Source: Rodentibacter abscessus
GTDB taxonomy: Bacteria > Pseudomonadota > Gammaproteobacteria > Enterobacterales > Pasteurellaceae
Assembly: GCF_047160095.1 (NCBI RefSeq)
Contig: NZ_AP038785.1
Location: forward strand, 1-64,000
DNA: 64,000 nucleotides
Direction: 5' to 3'
Shown here piece by piece: positions 1 through 8,407 of this stretch; the stretch's first letter is position 1, and every line of letters begins with the position of its first letter. The notes under the pieces are model-generated. The model did not search any database, was not told the origin of the DNA, and saw only the letters and a list, made by a program, of their open reading frames with translations. The position numbers and the translations under genes are program-made.

Positions 1-1
1 C

Positions 2-1663
2 GGCGATGGCTTAAGCCAAACCCTAATTCAAGCAGGCAATAATGCCACAATCAAAGGTGCACAAGTGCAGGGCAAAGGAGTAACCCTAAATGCCGAAAAT
101 CTCCATATCGAAAGCTTACAGGATAAGATGAAATACCAAGGTAAACAAATGAATGTAAGCGGACAAGTCACCGTAGGTTACGGCTTTGCTATGGGAAGTG
201 GTGGTTATGGTAACTCTAAAGTGAATTCCGATTATGCGAGCGTGAAGGCTCAAGCGGGGATTTTTGCCGGCGATGAGGGCTATCAAATTAATGTGGGTAA
301 GCACACCAATCTAAAAGGCGGTTTAATCACCTCAAGCCAGCAAGCGGAAAATGAGAGCAAAAACCGTTTCAGCACAGGCACGCTCACAGCCCAAAACATC
401 GAAAACCATGCAAATTATAAAGGCACCGCCTTTGGTGTTTCAGGTTCGGCAAGTATGGGCGGAGGCGAAGCTGCAAAAGAAGTTGGTGGAGCTAAATTGA
501 TGTCGTTTGGTTCAAACACTGTTGAAACCGACAAAGATAGAAATGGCAACCCAACCAAAACATTAAAAGGTGATTTTAATGGGGGACTTTCAGCCGGTAT
601 TGGTTATGACAAGGAGTCTAAATCTAGTATCACGCACAGCGGCATTAACACGAAAAACATCGAAATTAGGGATAAAACGGCTCAACTTGAAAAGACGGGT
701 AAAACCGTAGATGAAACCTTATCCGAAGTAAAAACGGAAGTAACGACCGAAACCGCTCAAGCGAATTCGGGCAAGTTGGACAATCAGTTTGATAAAGACA
801 AGGTATTAAAAGAGTTAAACGTTCAAGTGAAAGTGACGAAAGACTTTAGAGAAAATGCGTTCAGCACAATAAACGCCTATGTAGAACCAAAACAAGCGGA
901 ATTACGAGCCAAAATTAAAGAAGCGAAAACGGAGGAAGAAAAGACCGCACTTTATAATGAAATCTATAAACTGCAATATCAGAAACGGTTGCTTGAAACG
1001 GTGGTTGGCATAGCAAGCGGAACGCCTGAAATCGCCATCACCCAAGGCACGTTACAACTTGCTGCCACCAAAATGCGAGAAGAAACGCTGAAAAACTCAC
1101 GTTTATTTAAGGGAATTAAAGATGCGAAAACAGGACAGATTTTACGCAATGATTCCTATGACAGTGGGTATTTTGATGGTGTGAAACTTGGTGGGGTAAG
1201 GATTGATTTAGATGCGATTTGTGGTAAAGGACACTATAGATGTTCAAAAAATATTGATGGTTCTGTCACTTATATAGGTGATAACAGTGGGCATCTATCA
1301 AAGTTACAAGATGCAATCAATATGAATAAAAATCCTGATGCTGAAAAATTATATGGTTTAACAGGGGGATTTCAAGCAATTCAAGGTGGTTGGTACACAC
1401 AACTAGGAGTATTGCCGTATAAAGTAGATAGTCTATCAGATCAATTAATTGAATCATTTGCAGGTACACATGATTATTTAGGTGGGCAACTACCTCATTG
1501 GTATAACTCTGTAGGTAATACTTCAGAAAATAGAAAAACTATAGACAATATTGGTGCGGGAATTACTACAGGAGTTGCTATCCATATCAGCGCACCATTT
1601 GCTTTATCAGATCTTATGTCCTCTGATTTCGTAGAAATCCTAAATCAACTAGGAGGGCTATGA
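2..1663 (+). CDS. C-terminal part of filamentous haemagglutinin / CdiA-like exoprotein (5' end outside window)
   Basis: The reading frame is already open at base 2, so only the last ~553 residues of a much larger protein are seen. Residues encoded at about 180-510 are the glycine-rich beta-helical type typical of large two-partner-secreted haemagglutinins (motifs GDEGYQINVG, LKGGLITSSQQAE, NIENHANYKG). A charged linker follows (about 650-1000), then a distinct C-terminal tip ending in ESFAGTHDYLGGQ and SAPFALSDLMSS. From memory, this tip ends many haemagglutinins of Neisseriaceae and Pasteurellaceae; its activity is unknown to me. No VENN motif is visible. The stop overlaps the start of the next gene (ATGA), so translation is probably coupled to the small lipoprotein behind it. 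The family is exported by a TpsB/CdiB outer-membrane partner, which is not in the window. A contact-dependent toxin role is inference. Confidence 0.8.
   Translation, partial: GDGLSQTLIQAGNNATIKGAQVQGKGVTLNAENLHIESLQDKMKYQGKQMNVSGQVTVGYGFAMGSGGYGNSKVNSDYASVKAQAGIFAGDEGYQINVGKHTNLKGGLITSSQQAENESKNRFSTGTLTAQNIENHANYKGTAFGVSGSASMGGGEAAKEVGGAKLMSFGSNTVETDKDRNGNPTKTLKGDFNGGLSAGIGYDKESKSSITHSGINTKNIEIRDKTAQLEKTGKTVDETLSEVKTEVTTETAQANSGKLDNQFDKDKVLKELNVQVKVTKDFRENAFSTINAYVEPKQAELRAKIKEAKTEEEKTALYNEIYKLQYQKRLLETVVGIASGTPEIAITQGTLQLAATKMREETLKNSRLFKGIKDAKTGQILRNDSYDSGYFDGVKLGGVRIDLDAICGKGHYRCSKNIDGSVTYIGDNSGHLSKLQDAINMNKNPDAEKLYGLTGGFQAIQGGWYTQLGVLPYKVDSLSDQLIESFAGTHDYLGGQLPHWYNSVGNTSENRKTIDNIGAGITTGVAIHISAPFALSDLMSSDFVEILNQLGGL
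258..510 (+). repeat. Direct repeat shared with 4279-4531 (haemagglutinin beta-helix segment)
   Basis: Bases 272-510 align without gaps to 4293-4531 with 16 differences in 239 positions by eye (about 93% identity), including an uninterrupted identical run at 357-425. The repeat lies in the conserved region just upstream of where the two tails diverge. It is in direct orientation about 4.0 kb apart, and is long enough to support homologous recombination between expressed and orphan copies. Confidence 0.85.
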
Positions 1664-2007
1664 TGTTTAATCGTATATACATTGCTTTTTCTGTTTTGTT
1701 TTTAAGTAACTGTGTTGTTACTTTTGATTACATTATTCCTCGACCTTCCGATGTAAGTTTAATACAGAGAAAAGATACTATTGGTAACACCGATGCTAAA
1801 CAAAGATGGAAAGATATTTTATCTTGTGGTGGTGTTAAAACAAAAGATGGTAATTTTTTCTATATACTATTTTATGATGAAGAGCGTAAAAAATATAAAG
1901 ATTCATTTTCTAAAGATAGAGAAATATCTACAAGTTTAGATGATCTCAACTATCATTTAGCTTTTAATGAATGTATAAAAAAAAAAGAATTATATTTTTA
2001 TTCCTGA
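1660..2007 (+). CDS. Small lipoprotein, type A, candidate immunity protein, 3' frameshift at A10 run
   Basis: The start overlaps the preceding haemagglutinin stop. Residues 1-19 form a signal peptide ending in a lipobox (FLSNC), so the product is probably a lipoprotein. The mature part has QRWKDILSCGG, which recurs almost unchanged in the gene at 2296. The present frame ends at 2007 just after a run of ten A (1977-1986). With nine A the frame would continue NYIFIPEYQC...C to a stop at 2042-2044. This restores the two C-terminal cysteines and the ~125-residue length of the paralogue. The gene is therefore either mutated, phase-variable at the A run, or carries a sequencing error. Position after the tip and co-occurrence with it suggest an immunity or partner role; this is not proven. 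Confidence 0.7.
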   Translation: MMFNRIYIAFSVLFLSNCVVTFDYIIPRPSDVSLIQRKDTIGNTDAKQRWKDILSCGGVKTKDGNFFYILFYDEERKKYKDSFSKDREISTSLDDLNYHLAFNECIKKKELYFYS

Positions 2008-2036
2008 ATACCAATGTAGAGAAAAGAAAATTTGTA

Positions 2037-2294
2037 ATGAATAATTTCTTATTGAATTTAAATATTATTTTAATTCCTTCAGATGAAGTATTTTTTGAAA
2101 CCCATGATTTAATCGGTGGACAGACTTGGGGATTTTATGACAAAGATGGAAATACTGCAGAAAAAGATCCAATAACAAAAGTTCGTGCGGATATTACAAC
2201 TGTGGTGGCAATTCCTGTAGCCGCTCCATTTGCCTTATCTGATGTAATGTCATCCGACATGGTAGAAGTTCTGATGAAAATAGGGGGGCAATAA
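2037..2294 (+). pseudogene. Orphan type-A haemagglutinin tip fragment
   Basis: This 85-codon frame from the ATG at 2037 matches only the last ~65 residues of the haemagglutinin ending at 1663. ETHDLIGGQTWGFYD parallels GTHDYLGGQLPHWYN, and AAPFALSDVMSSDMVEVL parallels SAPFALSDLMSSDFVEIL. It has no signal sequence or beta-helix and begins with unrelated AT-rich codons, so it is a 5'-truncated, silent copy of the tip. Its stop lies one base before the next lipoprotein gene. Such orphan tips are known next to CdiA and Rhs genes; whether it is ever translated cannot be seen. Confidence 0.65.
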
Positions 2295-2295
2295 T

Positions 2296-2673
2296 ATGAA
2301 TAAAAGTTTATTAATCATATTAGCATCATCAACTTTATTATCATCTTGTTATTATTCAAAGGGATGTATATATACTCCTCAGATGGTTAATTGCTATATT
2401 GATAAAGGAAGGGTATATCCTTTAATAGCTGGATATCAAAAACAAAATACAATAGGAAGTACCGACTCAATTCAAAGGTGGAAAGATATACTGATGTGTG
2501 GAGGAACATATGGAGATATAAATTTAAAAAATTACCCTACAGATTATAAAATTAGAGGGAAACACTATAAGGATCTTGATGAGTGTATGGAACAGAAAGG
2601 ATATATTTATTTTCACCCGGCAGAATGTGGTACACAAAATCCTAAATGGAGTACGGGAAAATGTAATTTGTGA
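2296..2673 (+). CDS. Small lipoprotein, type A, candidate immunity protein (intact paralogue)
   Basis: This 125-residue protein has a signal peptide and lipobox (TLLSSC, Cys18). It is the intact sister of the frameshifted lipoprotein at 1660, sharing NTIGSTDSIQRWKDILMCGG. Its mature cysteine pattern is CGG, then ECMEQKGYIYFHPAEC, then a final KC. The same four-cysteine layout recurs in the two type-B lipoproteins downstream. It follows an orphan type-A tip just as its sister follows the full-length type-A tip. A periplasm-facing partner or immunity role is inferred from this pairing. I know of no characterised homologue. Confidence 0.7.
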   Translation: MNKSLLIILASSTLLSSCYYSKGCIYTPQMVNCYIDKGRVYPLIAGYQKQNTIGSTDSIQRWKDILMCGGTYGDINLKNYPTDYKIRGKHYKDLDECMEQKGYIYFHPAECGTQNPKWSTGKCNL

Positions 2674-3134
2674 CAGCCGGAGGCACATTGACGGTTGCTA
2701 ACGCATTAAATGCCTTAGATACCAAAGAAAATCAGGAAAAGAAAATACTTTCCGGTACATTAGTTAAAATGGTTGGTCCTGCTGCCGATGTAACTCGCTC
2801 TGATAATAGATTAAGCCGATTACAAACGGGTGAATCAAGAAATGAATCCAATAAGGAAGGTTCTATTCGTATTGAAAACCACGAATCAGACCCGGTAGGA
2901 AGTTTGCCTTTATTGCTTGGCGGAAATCCGGCAACTATGAAGGATAATGAACATAATCATTGGCTAGGTAAAAAGATTCTAAATATGTTTGGAGATGATT
3001 CATCAGTACACAATTGTCATGGATTAGGACAAGATCAATGTGTAACCGATGGTTATCGGAGAAAAGATGATTTAATGATGAATAAAGAACAACGTATTTA
3101 TGAGTTAAATAAAAAAATAGGAGAATCAAAATGA
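2670..3134 (+). pseudogene. Orphan type-B haemagglutinin tip fragment (copy 1)
   Basis: An open frame of 154 codons starts with a GTG overlapping the previous stop. It opens with TAGGTLTVANALNALDTKE, close to the HSRGTLTVANAL nucleophile-elbow region I recall from the C-termini of other filamentous haemagglutinins. It continues with NHESDPVGSLPLLLGGNPAT and VHNCHGLGQDQCV, also remembered from that family. It therefore looks like the last third of an alpha/beta-hydrolase-like tip, truncated at about the nucleophile. No secretion signal is present. Its last codons overlap the start of the type-B lipoprotein gene at 3131. It is probably a silent recombination cassette rather than an expressed protein. 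Confidence 0.6.
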
Positions 3135-3496
3135 TGAAAAAATGCGGAGGTATAACGCTTTCTGTAGTATTGCTATTAGGTTGCTCTTTTGGTGGCTTTA
3201 AGCCCTCCCCCCCCTATTTTTTTTGGCGGCTTCATAATTTTGAAGAGTTGTATCCGCGTTCAGATAAACGTAGTTTAGTTAAATATGTTTCTAGAAAAGA
3301 AGAAGATATGCGAGCTTGTGGTATGGATCCTGTTGTTGGGGGAAGCTTCAAACCTAAAGCTAATCTTTGTATGGAAAGTAAAGGTTGGTATTTAGAAGGT
3401 GGACCTGCTTGTGAAAATGAGTTTATGTGGAACGATTTACCTTGTATAGAATGGCGAGCTAAGCATAGCAAACCGGATGCTAAGCCTTGGAAGTAG
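3131..3496 (+). CDS. Small lipoprotein, type B (copy 1), candidate immunity protein
   Basis: This 121-residue protein has a signal peptide and lipobox (LLLGC, Cys18). The mature region is tryptophan-rich with cysteines in the order MRACGMDP, LCMESKGWYLEGG, PAC, LPC. This matches the four-cysteine frame of the type-A lipoproteins even though overall sequence differs. It starts in the four-base overlap with the orphan type-B tip, as its near-identical copy at 3823 does. Function is unknown; a tip-specific immunity or chaperone role is inferred from the constant pairing. Confidence 0.7.
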   Translation: MMKKCGGITLSVVLLLGCSFGGFKPSPPYFFWRLHNFEELYPRSDKRSLVKYVSRKEEDMRACGMDPVVGGSFKPKANLCMESKGWYLEGGPACENEFMWNDLPCIEWRAKHSKPDAKPWK

Positions 3497-3826
3497 GTAA
3501 TAGTAGATTAAGCCGATTACAAACTGGTGAATCAAGAAATGAATCCAATAAGCAAGGCTCTATCCGTCTTGAAAATAATGCCTTTAGGCAGTTTGCCGGT
3601 ATTGCTTGGAGGTAATCCATCAACAACGGCAGAAAATCATCTGAATAGAGGTTGGATACAAAGAACATTAGATATGTTTAGCGATGAACGTTCATCAGTA
3701 CACAATTGCCATGGGTTAGGGCAGAAACAATGTGTAACTGACGGTTATCGAAAAGAAGGAGATTTAATAATGAATAAAGAACAACGTATTTATGAGTTAA
3801 ATAAAAAAATAGGAGAATCAAAATGA
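3497..3826 (+). pseudogene. Orphan type-B tip fragment (copy 2, degenerate)
   Basis: This is a second, more decayed copy of the type-B tip. Bases 3506-3575 repeat the coding region for RLSRLQTGESRNESNK, but in a frame different from that of the rest. A short length difference near 3570-3590 shifts the frame before GSLPVLLGGNPST. From there the frame runs open to SSVHNCHGLGQKQCVTDGYR and NKEQRIYELNKKIGESK, as in copy 1. The open frame alone spans 3527-3826 from a GTG. It is untranslatable as one protein and overlaps the next lipoprotein start exactly as copy 1 does. This shows a tandem duplication of tip plus lipoprotein. Confidence 0.65.
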
Positions 3827-4188
3827 TGAAAAAATGCGGTATAACGCTTTCTGTAGTATTGCTATTAGGTTGCTCTTTTGGTGGCTTTAAGCCCCCTCCC
3901 CCCTATAATTTTTGGCGTCTCCATAATTTTGATGAGTTGTATCCGAGATCAGATAAACGTAGTTTAGTCAAATATGTTGATAGAAAAGAAAAAGATATGC
4001 GAGCTTGCGGTATGGATCCTGTTGTGGGGGAAAGTGATTACCCTGAAGTGAATTTGTGCTTAGAGAAAAAAGGCTGGTATTTAGAAGGCGGTCCTGTTTG
4101 TGAAGAAAGGACAATGTGGAATAGACCATTATGTATTGAGTGGCGAGCCAAACATAGCAAACCGGATGCGAAGCCTTGGGGTAAATGA
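3823..4188 (+). CDS. Small lipoprotein, type B (copy 2), candidate immunity protein
   Basis: This 121-residue near-duplicate of the gene at 3131 differs mainly in a short stretch (ESDYPEVNLCLEKKGW versus GSFKPKANLCMESKGW) and near its third cysteine (EERTMWNRPLC versus ENEFMWNDLPC). The signal peptide, lipobox (LLLGC) and four mature cysteines are all kept. The stop overlaps the ATG of the second long haemagglutinin tail. Divergence concentrated in one part of the mature protein while the rest is almost identical would fit specificity-determining variation. That is an inference from two sequences. Confidence 0.7.
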   Translation: MMKKCGITLSVVLLLGCSFGGFKPPPPYNFWRLHNFDELYPRSDKRSLVKYVDRKEKDMRACGMDPVVGESDYPEVNLCLEKKGWYLEGGPVCEERTMWNRPLCIEWRAKHSKPDAKPWGK

Positions 4189-5792
4189 TTGACAAGCCGG
4201 GCTATGGCTTCTCCGCTTCAGGCAGCTACAGCCAATCAAAAATCAAATCGGATTATACCAGTGTGGTGGAGCAATCGGGGATTTATGCCGGTGATGAGGG
4301 GTATCAAATTAATGTGGGTAATCATACTCACCTAAAAGGCGGCTTAATCACTTCAAGCCAACAAGCGGAAAATGAGGGCAAAAACCGTTTCAGCACAGGC
4401 ACGCTCACAGCCCAAAACATCGAAAACCATGCAAATTATAAAGGCAGTGCTTTTGGTGTTTCAGGTTCGGCAAGTGTTGGTGGAGGCGAAGCTGCAAAAG
4501 AAGTTGGTGGAGCTAAATTGATGTCGTTTGGAAACAATACGCAAGAACAAACGATTGATATAAGGACAGGTGATATTACAACCAAAACAGAAGGACAATT
4601 TTCTGTGAGTAAATCGATTGGTTTTGGTTATGACAAAGACAGCCAATCAAGTATCACCCAAAGCGGCATTAATACCGCCAATATTGAAATTCGTGATGCA
4701 AATGCTCAATTAAATAAAAATGGGAAAACTGTTGCGGAGACTTTATCAGCAATTAGGACGGATGTTACCACGGAAAGTGCGGTCAAAAATTCGGGAGTTT
4801 TAGTGAATAATTTTGATAAAGACAGAATTCAAAAAGAACTCAATACACAGCTTGCCGTTACTCAAGCATTTGATTCAAATCGCCAAGAAGTTAAGGCTGA
4901 ATTGCTTGATAAGGCGGATAAGCTCTTTGAGAAAGCAAAATTAGAGCGTTATAAAAACGGAGGTAATGAAACGGAGAAATCAAGGGAATTAGAAACCGAA
5001 GCACATAAGATTTCTCAATTAACGAGTTATGTTGATACGGCATTAGGGGCAGCATGGGGTTCTATTGATAGTCTTTCAACAGCCGTATTACAAGTTACGG
5101 CACAACACGCAGATTATGCTAAAAATGCAGGGACTCATATTACAGCCGGTTCTATTTACAAAGTTGATTGCTCAGGTAGTGCAGCTCAACGCTATTGTAG
5201 AGAGGTGGATGATAAAACCAGAAAAACAGAATGGGAGGGCGGAGCTAGAGAAATTTACGACATTAATGACATTCACAATAAGGATGGTAAAAACGTAATT
5301 ATTTCTAATCCTGGGATTTATAACAGTAAATATGAAGCTTTCAGTAATGCAGTGAAACAAAATCCAGATGCTGCAGAAAATGGTAATCTTTATGTTGTAT
5401 TGAATAGTCCGAGTTATGAAGGAATACCGTTTCTTTCCGAAGTATTATTTTATGCTTCATATGATAAATTAAACGAAACTATCAGAGCTAAATTACCGTT
5501 AACCTATGCGGAAAGAACTAATGTACTATTGAATAAATATGCCGCAATAAAGGGGCTAACATTGGAGAAAAGTAACCATAGTCGAGGCTCTTTAACGGAA
5601 AGTGTCTCACTGCAATATACCAATAACCATTTCAAAGACAAGAACGGTAAGCCGATTCCAATACCATTAGAAAAAGTTCGTTTTGTAGGGGCTGCAGCAA
5701 ATGCAGAACGTTACTATGGTGTATCTCTACTACATTTGGTCAAGCTTCCCACAATCAGGATTTTGTGGTATTACTCTCCGGTGGTTTTATAG
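4185..5792 (+). pseudogene. Second, 5'-truncated haemagglutinin/CdiA tail with 3' frameshift
   Basis: The frame begins with an ATG overlapping the previous stop and enters directly into haemagglutinin repeat (PGYGFSASGSYSQSKIKSDY). The secretion domain and most of the beta-helix are missing. The repeat region is about 93% identical at DNA level to the expressed copy (239 bp compared), then the linker and tip diverge. The tip has a lipase-like nucleophile elbow, HSRGSLTES (Ser ~466), and VRFVGAAANAERYYG. After that the frame derails at a TCTCT stretch (5723-5727). Removing two bases there gives STTFGQASHNQDFVVLLSGG, closer to the type-B tip ending. No lipoprotein follows it before the convergent prlC. 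It is probably a silent donor cassette. Confidence 0.65.
4279..4531 (+). repeat. Direct repeat, second copy (partner of 258-510)
   Basis: This is the partner of the repeat in the first haemagglutinin tail. Crossing over between the two would delete the intervening ~4.0 kb and place the second tail's linker and tip behind the expressed beta-helix. Confidence 0.85.
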
Positions 5793-5828
5793 TAGATGTG
5801 CCTAAAGCATTAATTACCCTAAATATAA

Positions 5829-5853
5829 CAAAACCCTACCATCGCAGGGTTTT
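5829..5853. terminator. Bidirectional terminator between haemagglutinin array and prlC
   Basis: AAAACCCT and AGGGTTTT arms flank an ACCATCGC-type loop, with A/T runs on both sides. It sits between convergent genes, so it can serve both strands. Confidence 0.75.
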
Positions 5854-5868
5854 ACCTATTATTAATGA

Positions 5869-7908
5869 TTAGTTTGCAATACCTTTATGTCTTAATAAGG
5901 CGTCTAATTGCGGTTCGCGTCCGCGGAAGCGTTTAAACAGTTCCATTGGTTCTTCAGAACCACCACGGGTTAAGATTTCATCTAGGAAAGATTTTCCGGT
6001 GATCGGGTTAAAGATGCCTTCTTCTTCAAAGCGTGAGAAAGCATCGGCTGAGAGAACTTCCGCCCATAAATAGCTATAGTAACCTGCGGCATAACCACCT
6101 GCGAAAATGTGACTGAAACTGTGCGGAGCTCTTGCCCAATCTACGCTTTTAATCACTGCAACTTGAGATTTTACCGCTTTTAAAGTGTCCAAAATTTGAT
6201 TGACTTTTTCCGGCTCAAAAGTGTGATGTAAGCGGAAATCGAAAATGCCAAATTCAAGCTGACGTAAGATAAACATTGCTGCTTGGAAGTTTTTGGCTTT
6301 CAATAGTTGGGTGAGCTTTTCTTTTGGCAATGGTTCTCCTGTTTCATAATGACCGGAAATAAACGCTAAGGCCTCTTCTTCCCAGCACCAGTTTTCCATA
6401 AATTGACTTGGTAATTCTACCGCATCCCAAGGTACACCGTTGATACCGGCGACATCAGACACATCAATTTGAGTGAGCATATGGTGAATACCATGACCGA
6501 ATTCGTGGAATAGCGTTGTGACTTCGTCATGTGTGAATAAAGCCGGTTTGTTGCCGATAGGTGCGTTAAAGTTACAGGTTAAATAGGCAATCGGTGTTTG
6601 GATTGAACCGTCAAGTTTGCGTTTTCTGCCGATACAATCATCCATCCACGCACCACCACGTTTGTTTTCACGAGCGTAAAGATCGAGATAAAAACTTCCG
6701 CGGATTTGATCTTTTTCGTCAATTAAATCAAAGAAACGAACGTCTTTGTGCCAAGTATCTACATCAAAACGTTCTATCGCACGGATATTGAAAATACGTT
6801 TAACCAACTCAAATAGACCGGAAATAACGCGATCTTCAGGAAAATACGGGCGAAGTTCTTCATCGTTAATGGCGTATAAATGTTGTTTTTGTTTTTCGCT
6901 GTAAAAACCGATATCCCAAGGAGCAAGCTCCGTTACGCCAAAGTTTTTTTCACAATAGTCTTTCAGTTCTTGTAGTTCTTTTTCTCCCTGTGGTTTTGCC
7001 CGTTCTGCCAAACTATCTAAGAAATCTAAAACTTGCTGTGGGTTTTCTGCCATTTTGGTGGCAAGAGAAAGCTCGGTGTAAGTGTTAAAGCCGAGTAATT
7101 TTGCCAATTCTACGCGTAAGGTCAGGATTTCTTCCATAACTTGACTGTTATCCCATTTACCGGCATTTGGTCCTTGGTCTGAAGCTCTTGTGGTGTAGGC
7201 TCGATACATTTCTTCACGTAACGCACGGTTTTCACAATAGGTCATTACAGGTAAATAGCTTGGAATTTCAAGGGTAAATCGGTAGCCTTTTAAATCTTTA
7301 TTTTCGGCGGATTGTTTTGCGGCCAGTAGGGCGGATTCCGGTAAGCCTGTGAGTTCCGCTTCATCTTCTATCACTTTTTCCCACCCCATTGTGGCATCAA
7401 GTACGTTATTACTGAATTGTGAGTTGAGTTCGGATAGGCGGGATGAAATTTCGCCGTAACGTTTTTGTTTTTCCTCTGATAAAGCGATTCCGGAAAGATC
7501 GAAATCACGTAGTGAATTTTCAATGGCTTTTTTTTGCGCTACGGAATAAGTGGTAAATTCAGGGCTGTTTTTAAGTGCTAAATAAGCGTTATAAAGTCCT
7601 TTATGCTGTCCCACCCAAGTGCTGTATTCGGAAAGTAATGGAAGGCAGGCTTGATAGGCTTCACGTAATTCCGGACTATTCTTCACCGAATTTAGATGAG
7701 AAATCGGCGACCAAGCACGGCTTAGACGATCGCTGACTTCCGTTAAAGGCGAAATGAAGTTTTCCCAAGTAAAATGCGGTTGATTTAGCACTTGTTCTAT
7801 CGTATCACGACAATCTTGAATGAGTTTTTCAACAGCGGGTTGAACGTGTTCAGGGGTAATTTGTGAGAAAGGCGGTAGGCCTTGGAGATTAAGTAGTGGA
7901 TTTGACAT
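5869..7908 (-). CDS. prlC: Oligopeptidase A (M3 metallopeptidase)
   Basis: This 679-residue protein has the usual length for OpdA/PrlC, a cytosolic zinc endopeptidase that degrades short peptides, including cleaved signal peptides. The M3 zinc motif HEFGH lies near residue 470 (FHEFGHGIHHML), with the downstream region rich in conserved aromatic and glycine residues (GGYAAGYYSYLWAEVL). The ATG start is preceded by an AAGGAA ribosome site. It is convergent with the haemagglutinin array and divergent from the DUF454 gene. In H. influenzae, as I recall, it also neighbours the peptide-binding lipoprotein gene found here two genes away. Confidence 0.95.
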   Translation of the reverse strand: MSNPLLNLQGLPPFSQITPEHVQPAVEKLIQDCRDTIEQVLNQPHFTWENFISPLTEVSDRLSRAWSPISHLNSVKNSPELREAYQACLPLLSEYSTWVGQHKGLYNAYLALKNSPEFTTYSVAQKKAIENSLRDFDLSGIALSEEKQKRYGEISSRLSELNSQFSNNVLDATMGWEKVIEDEAELTGLPESALLAAKQSAENKDLKGYRFTLEIPSYLPVMTYCENRALREEMYRAYTTRASDQGPNAGKWDNSQVMEEILTLRVELAKLLGFNTYTELSLATKMAENPQQVLDFLDSLAERAKPQGEKELQELKDYCEKNFGVTELAPWDIGFYSEKQKQHLYAINDEELRPYFPEDRVISGLFELVKRIFNIRAIERFDVDTWHKDVRFFDLIDEKDQIRGSFYLDLYARENKRGGAWMDDCIGRKRKLDGSIQTPIAYLTCNFNAPIGNKPALFTHDEVTTLFHEFGHGIHHMLTQIDVSDVAGINGVPWDAVELPSQFMENWCWEEEALAFISGHYETGEPLPKEKLTQLLKAKNFQAAMFILRQLEFGIFDFRLHHTFEPEKVNQILDTLKAVKSQVAVIKSVDWARAPHSFSHIFAGGYAAGYYSYLWAEVLSADAFSRFEEEGIFNPITGKSFLDEILTRGGSEEPMELFKRFRGREPQLDALLRHKGIAN

Positions 7909-8023
7909 AAATGTTCCTTTTTCTAAAACCGTTCTTTATGTGGCTGCAAATTCTATAATATCAAGGTTGAAAAATCTAAAAAATCAGCAATAATTGCTCA
8001 CATTCTATGATTCTAGGAACATT

Positions 8024-8407
8024 ATGAAGTACATTTATATTTTATTGGGGTTTCTTTCTCTTGGGCTCGGTATCATTGGTATTTTTCTTCCGATTTTGCC
8101 GACAACGCCGTTTCTTTTACTTACTTTATTTTTCTTTGCTAAAGGTTCAAAACGTTTGGAGACTTGGTTTCTTAGTACTGCCGTTTATCAAAAGCATTTG
8201 AAATCTTTTAATGAACGCCGTGCAATGACAAAGAAAACGAAGATTTCTATTTTGTTTGTTTCAACAATGATGTTGCTAATCGGTTTTTATTTTACACCTA
8301 GTGTGATTGGCAGAAGCGTTATTGCTGTGTTGATCGCCGTAAAATATTGGTTTTTCTTATTTTGGATTAAAACTGAAGAAATGGAAAACGAGGCTGAAAA
8401 TGAATAA
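8024..8407 (+). CDS. DUF454 (YbaN-type) inner-membrane protein
   Basis: This is a 127-residue protein from the ATG at 8024, which follows an AGGA site; an in-frame upstream start at 7994 lacks one. It contains the family signature LPTTPFLLL near residues 24-34. There are two or three hydrophobic segments: residues 3-35 and a C-terminal pair around 75-115. The function of the family is not known to me. Its last eight bases overlap the start of the following peptide-binding lipoprotein gene, implying one transcript. Confidence 0.85.
   Translation: MKYIYILLGFLSLGLGIIGIFLPILPTTPFLLLTLFFFAKGSKRLETWFLSTAVYQKHLKSFNERRAMTKKTKISILFVSTMMLLIGFYFTPSVIGRSVIAVLIAVKYWFFLFWIKTEEMENEAENE

Noticed and set aside
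116..304. Minus-strand open frame inside the haemagglutinin tail
   Set aside because: It is a shadow of the repeat coding frame, with no ribosome site and no recognisable protein.
3232..3471. Minus-strand frame across lipoprotein B
   Set aside because: It is fully antisense to a gene with clear signal peptide and paralogues; a shadow.
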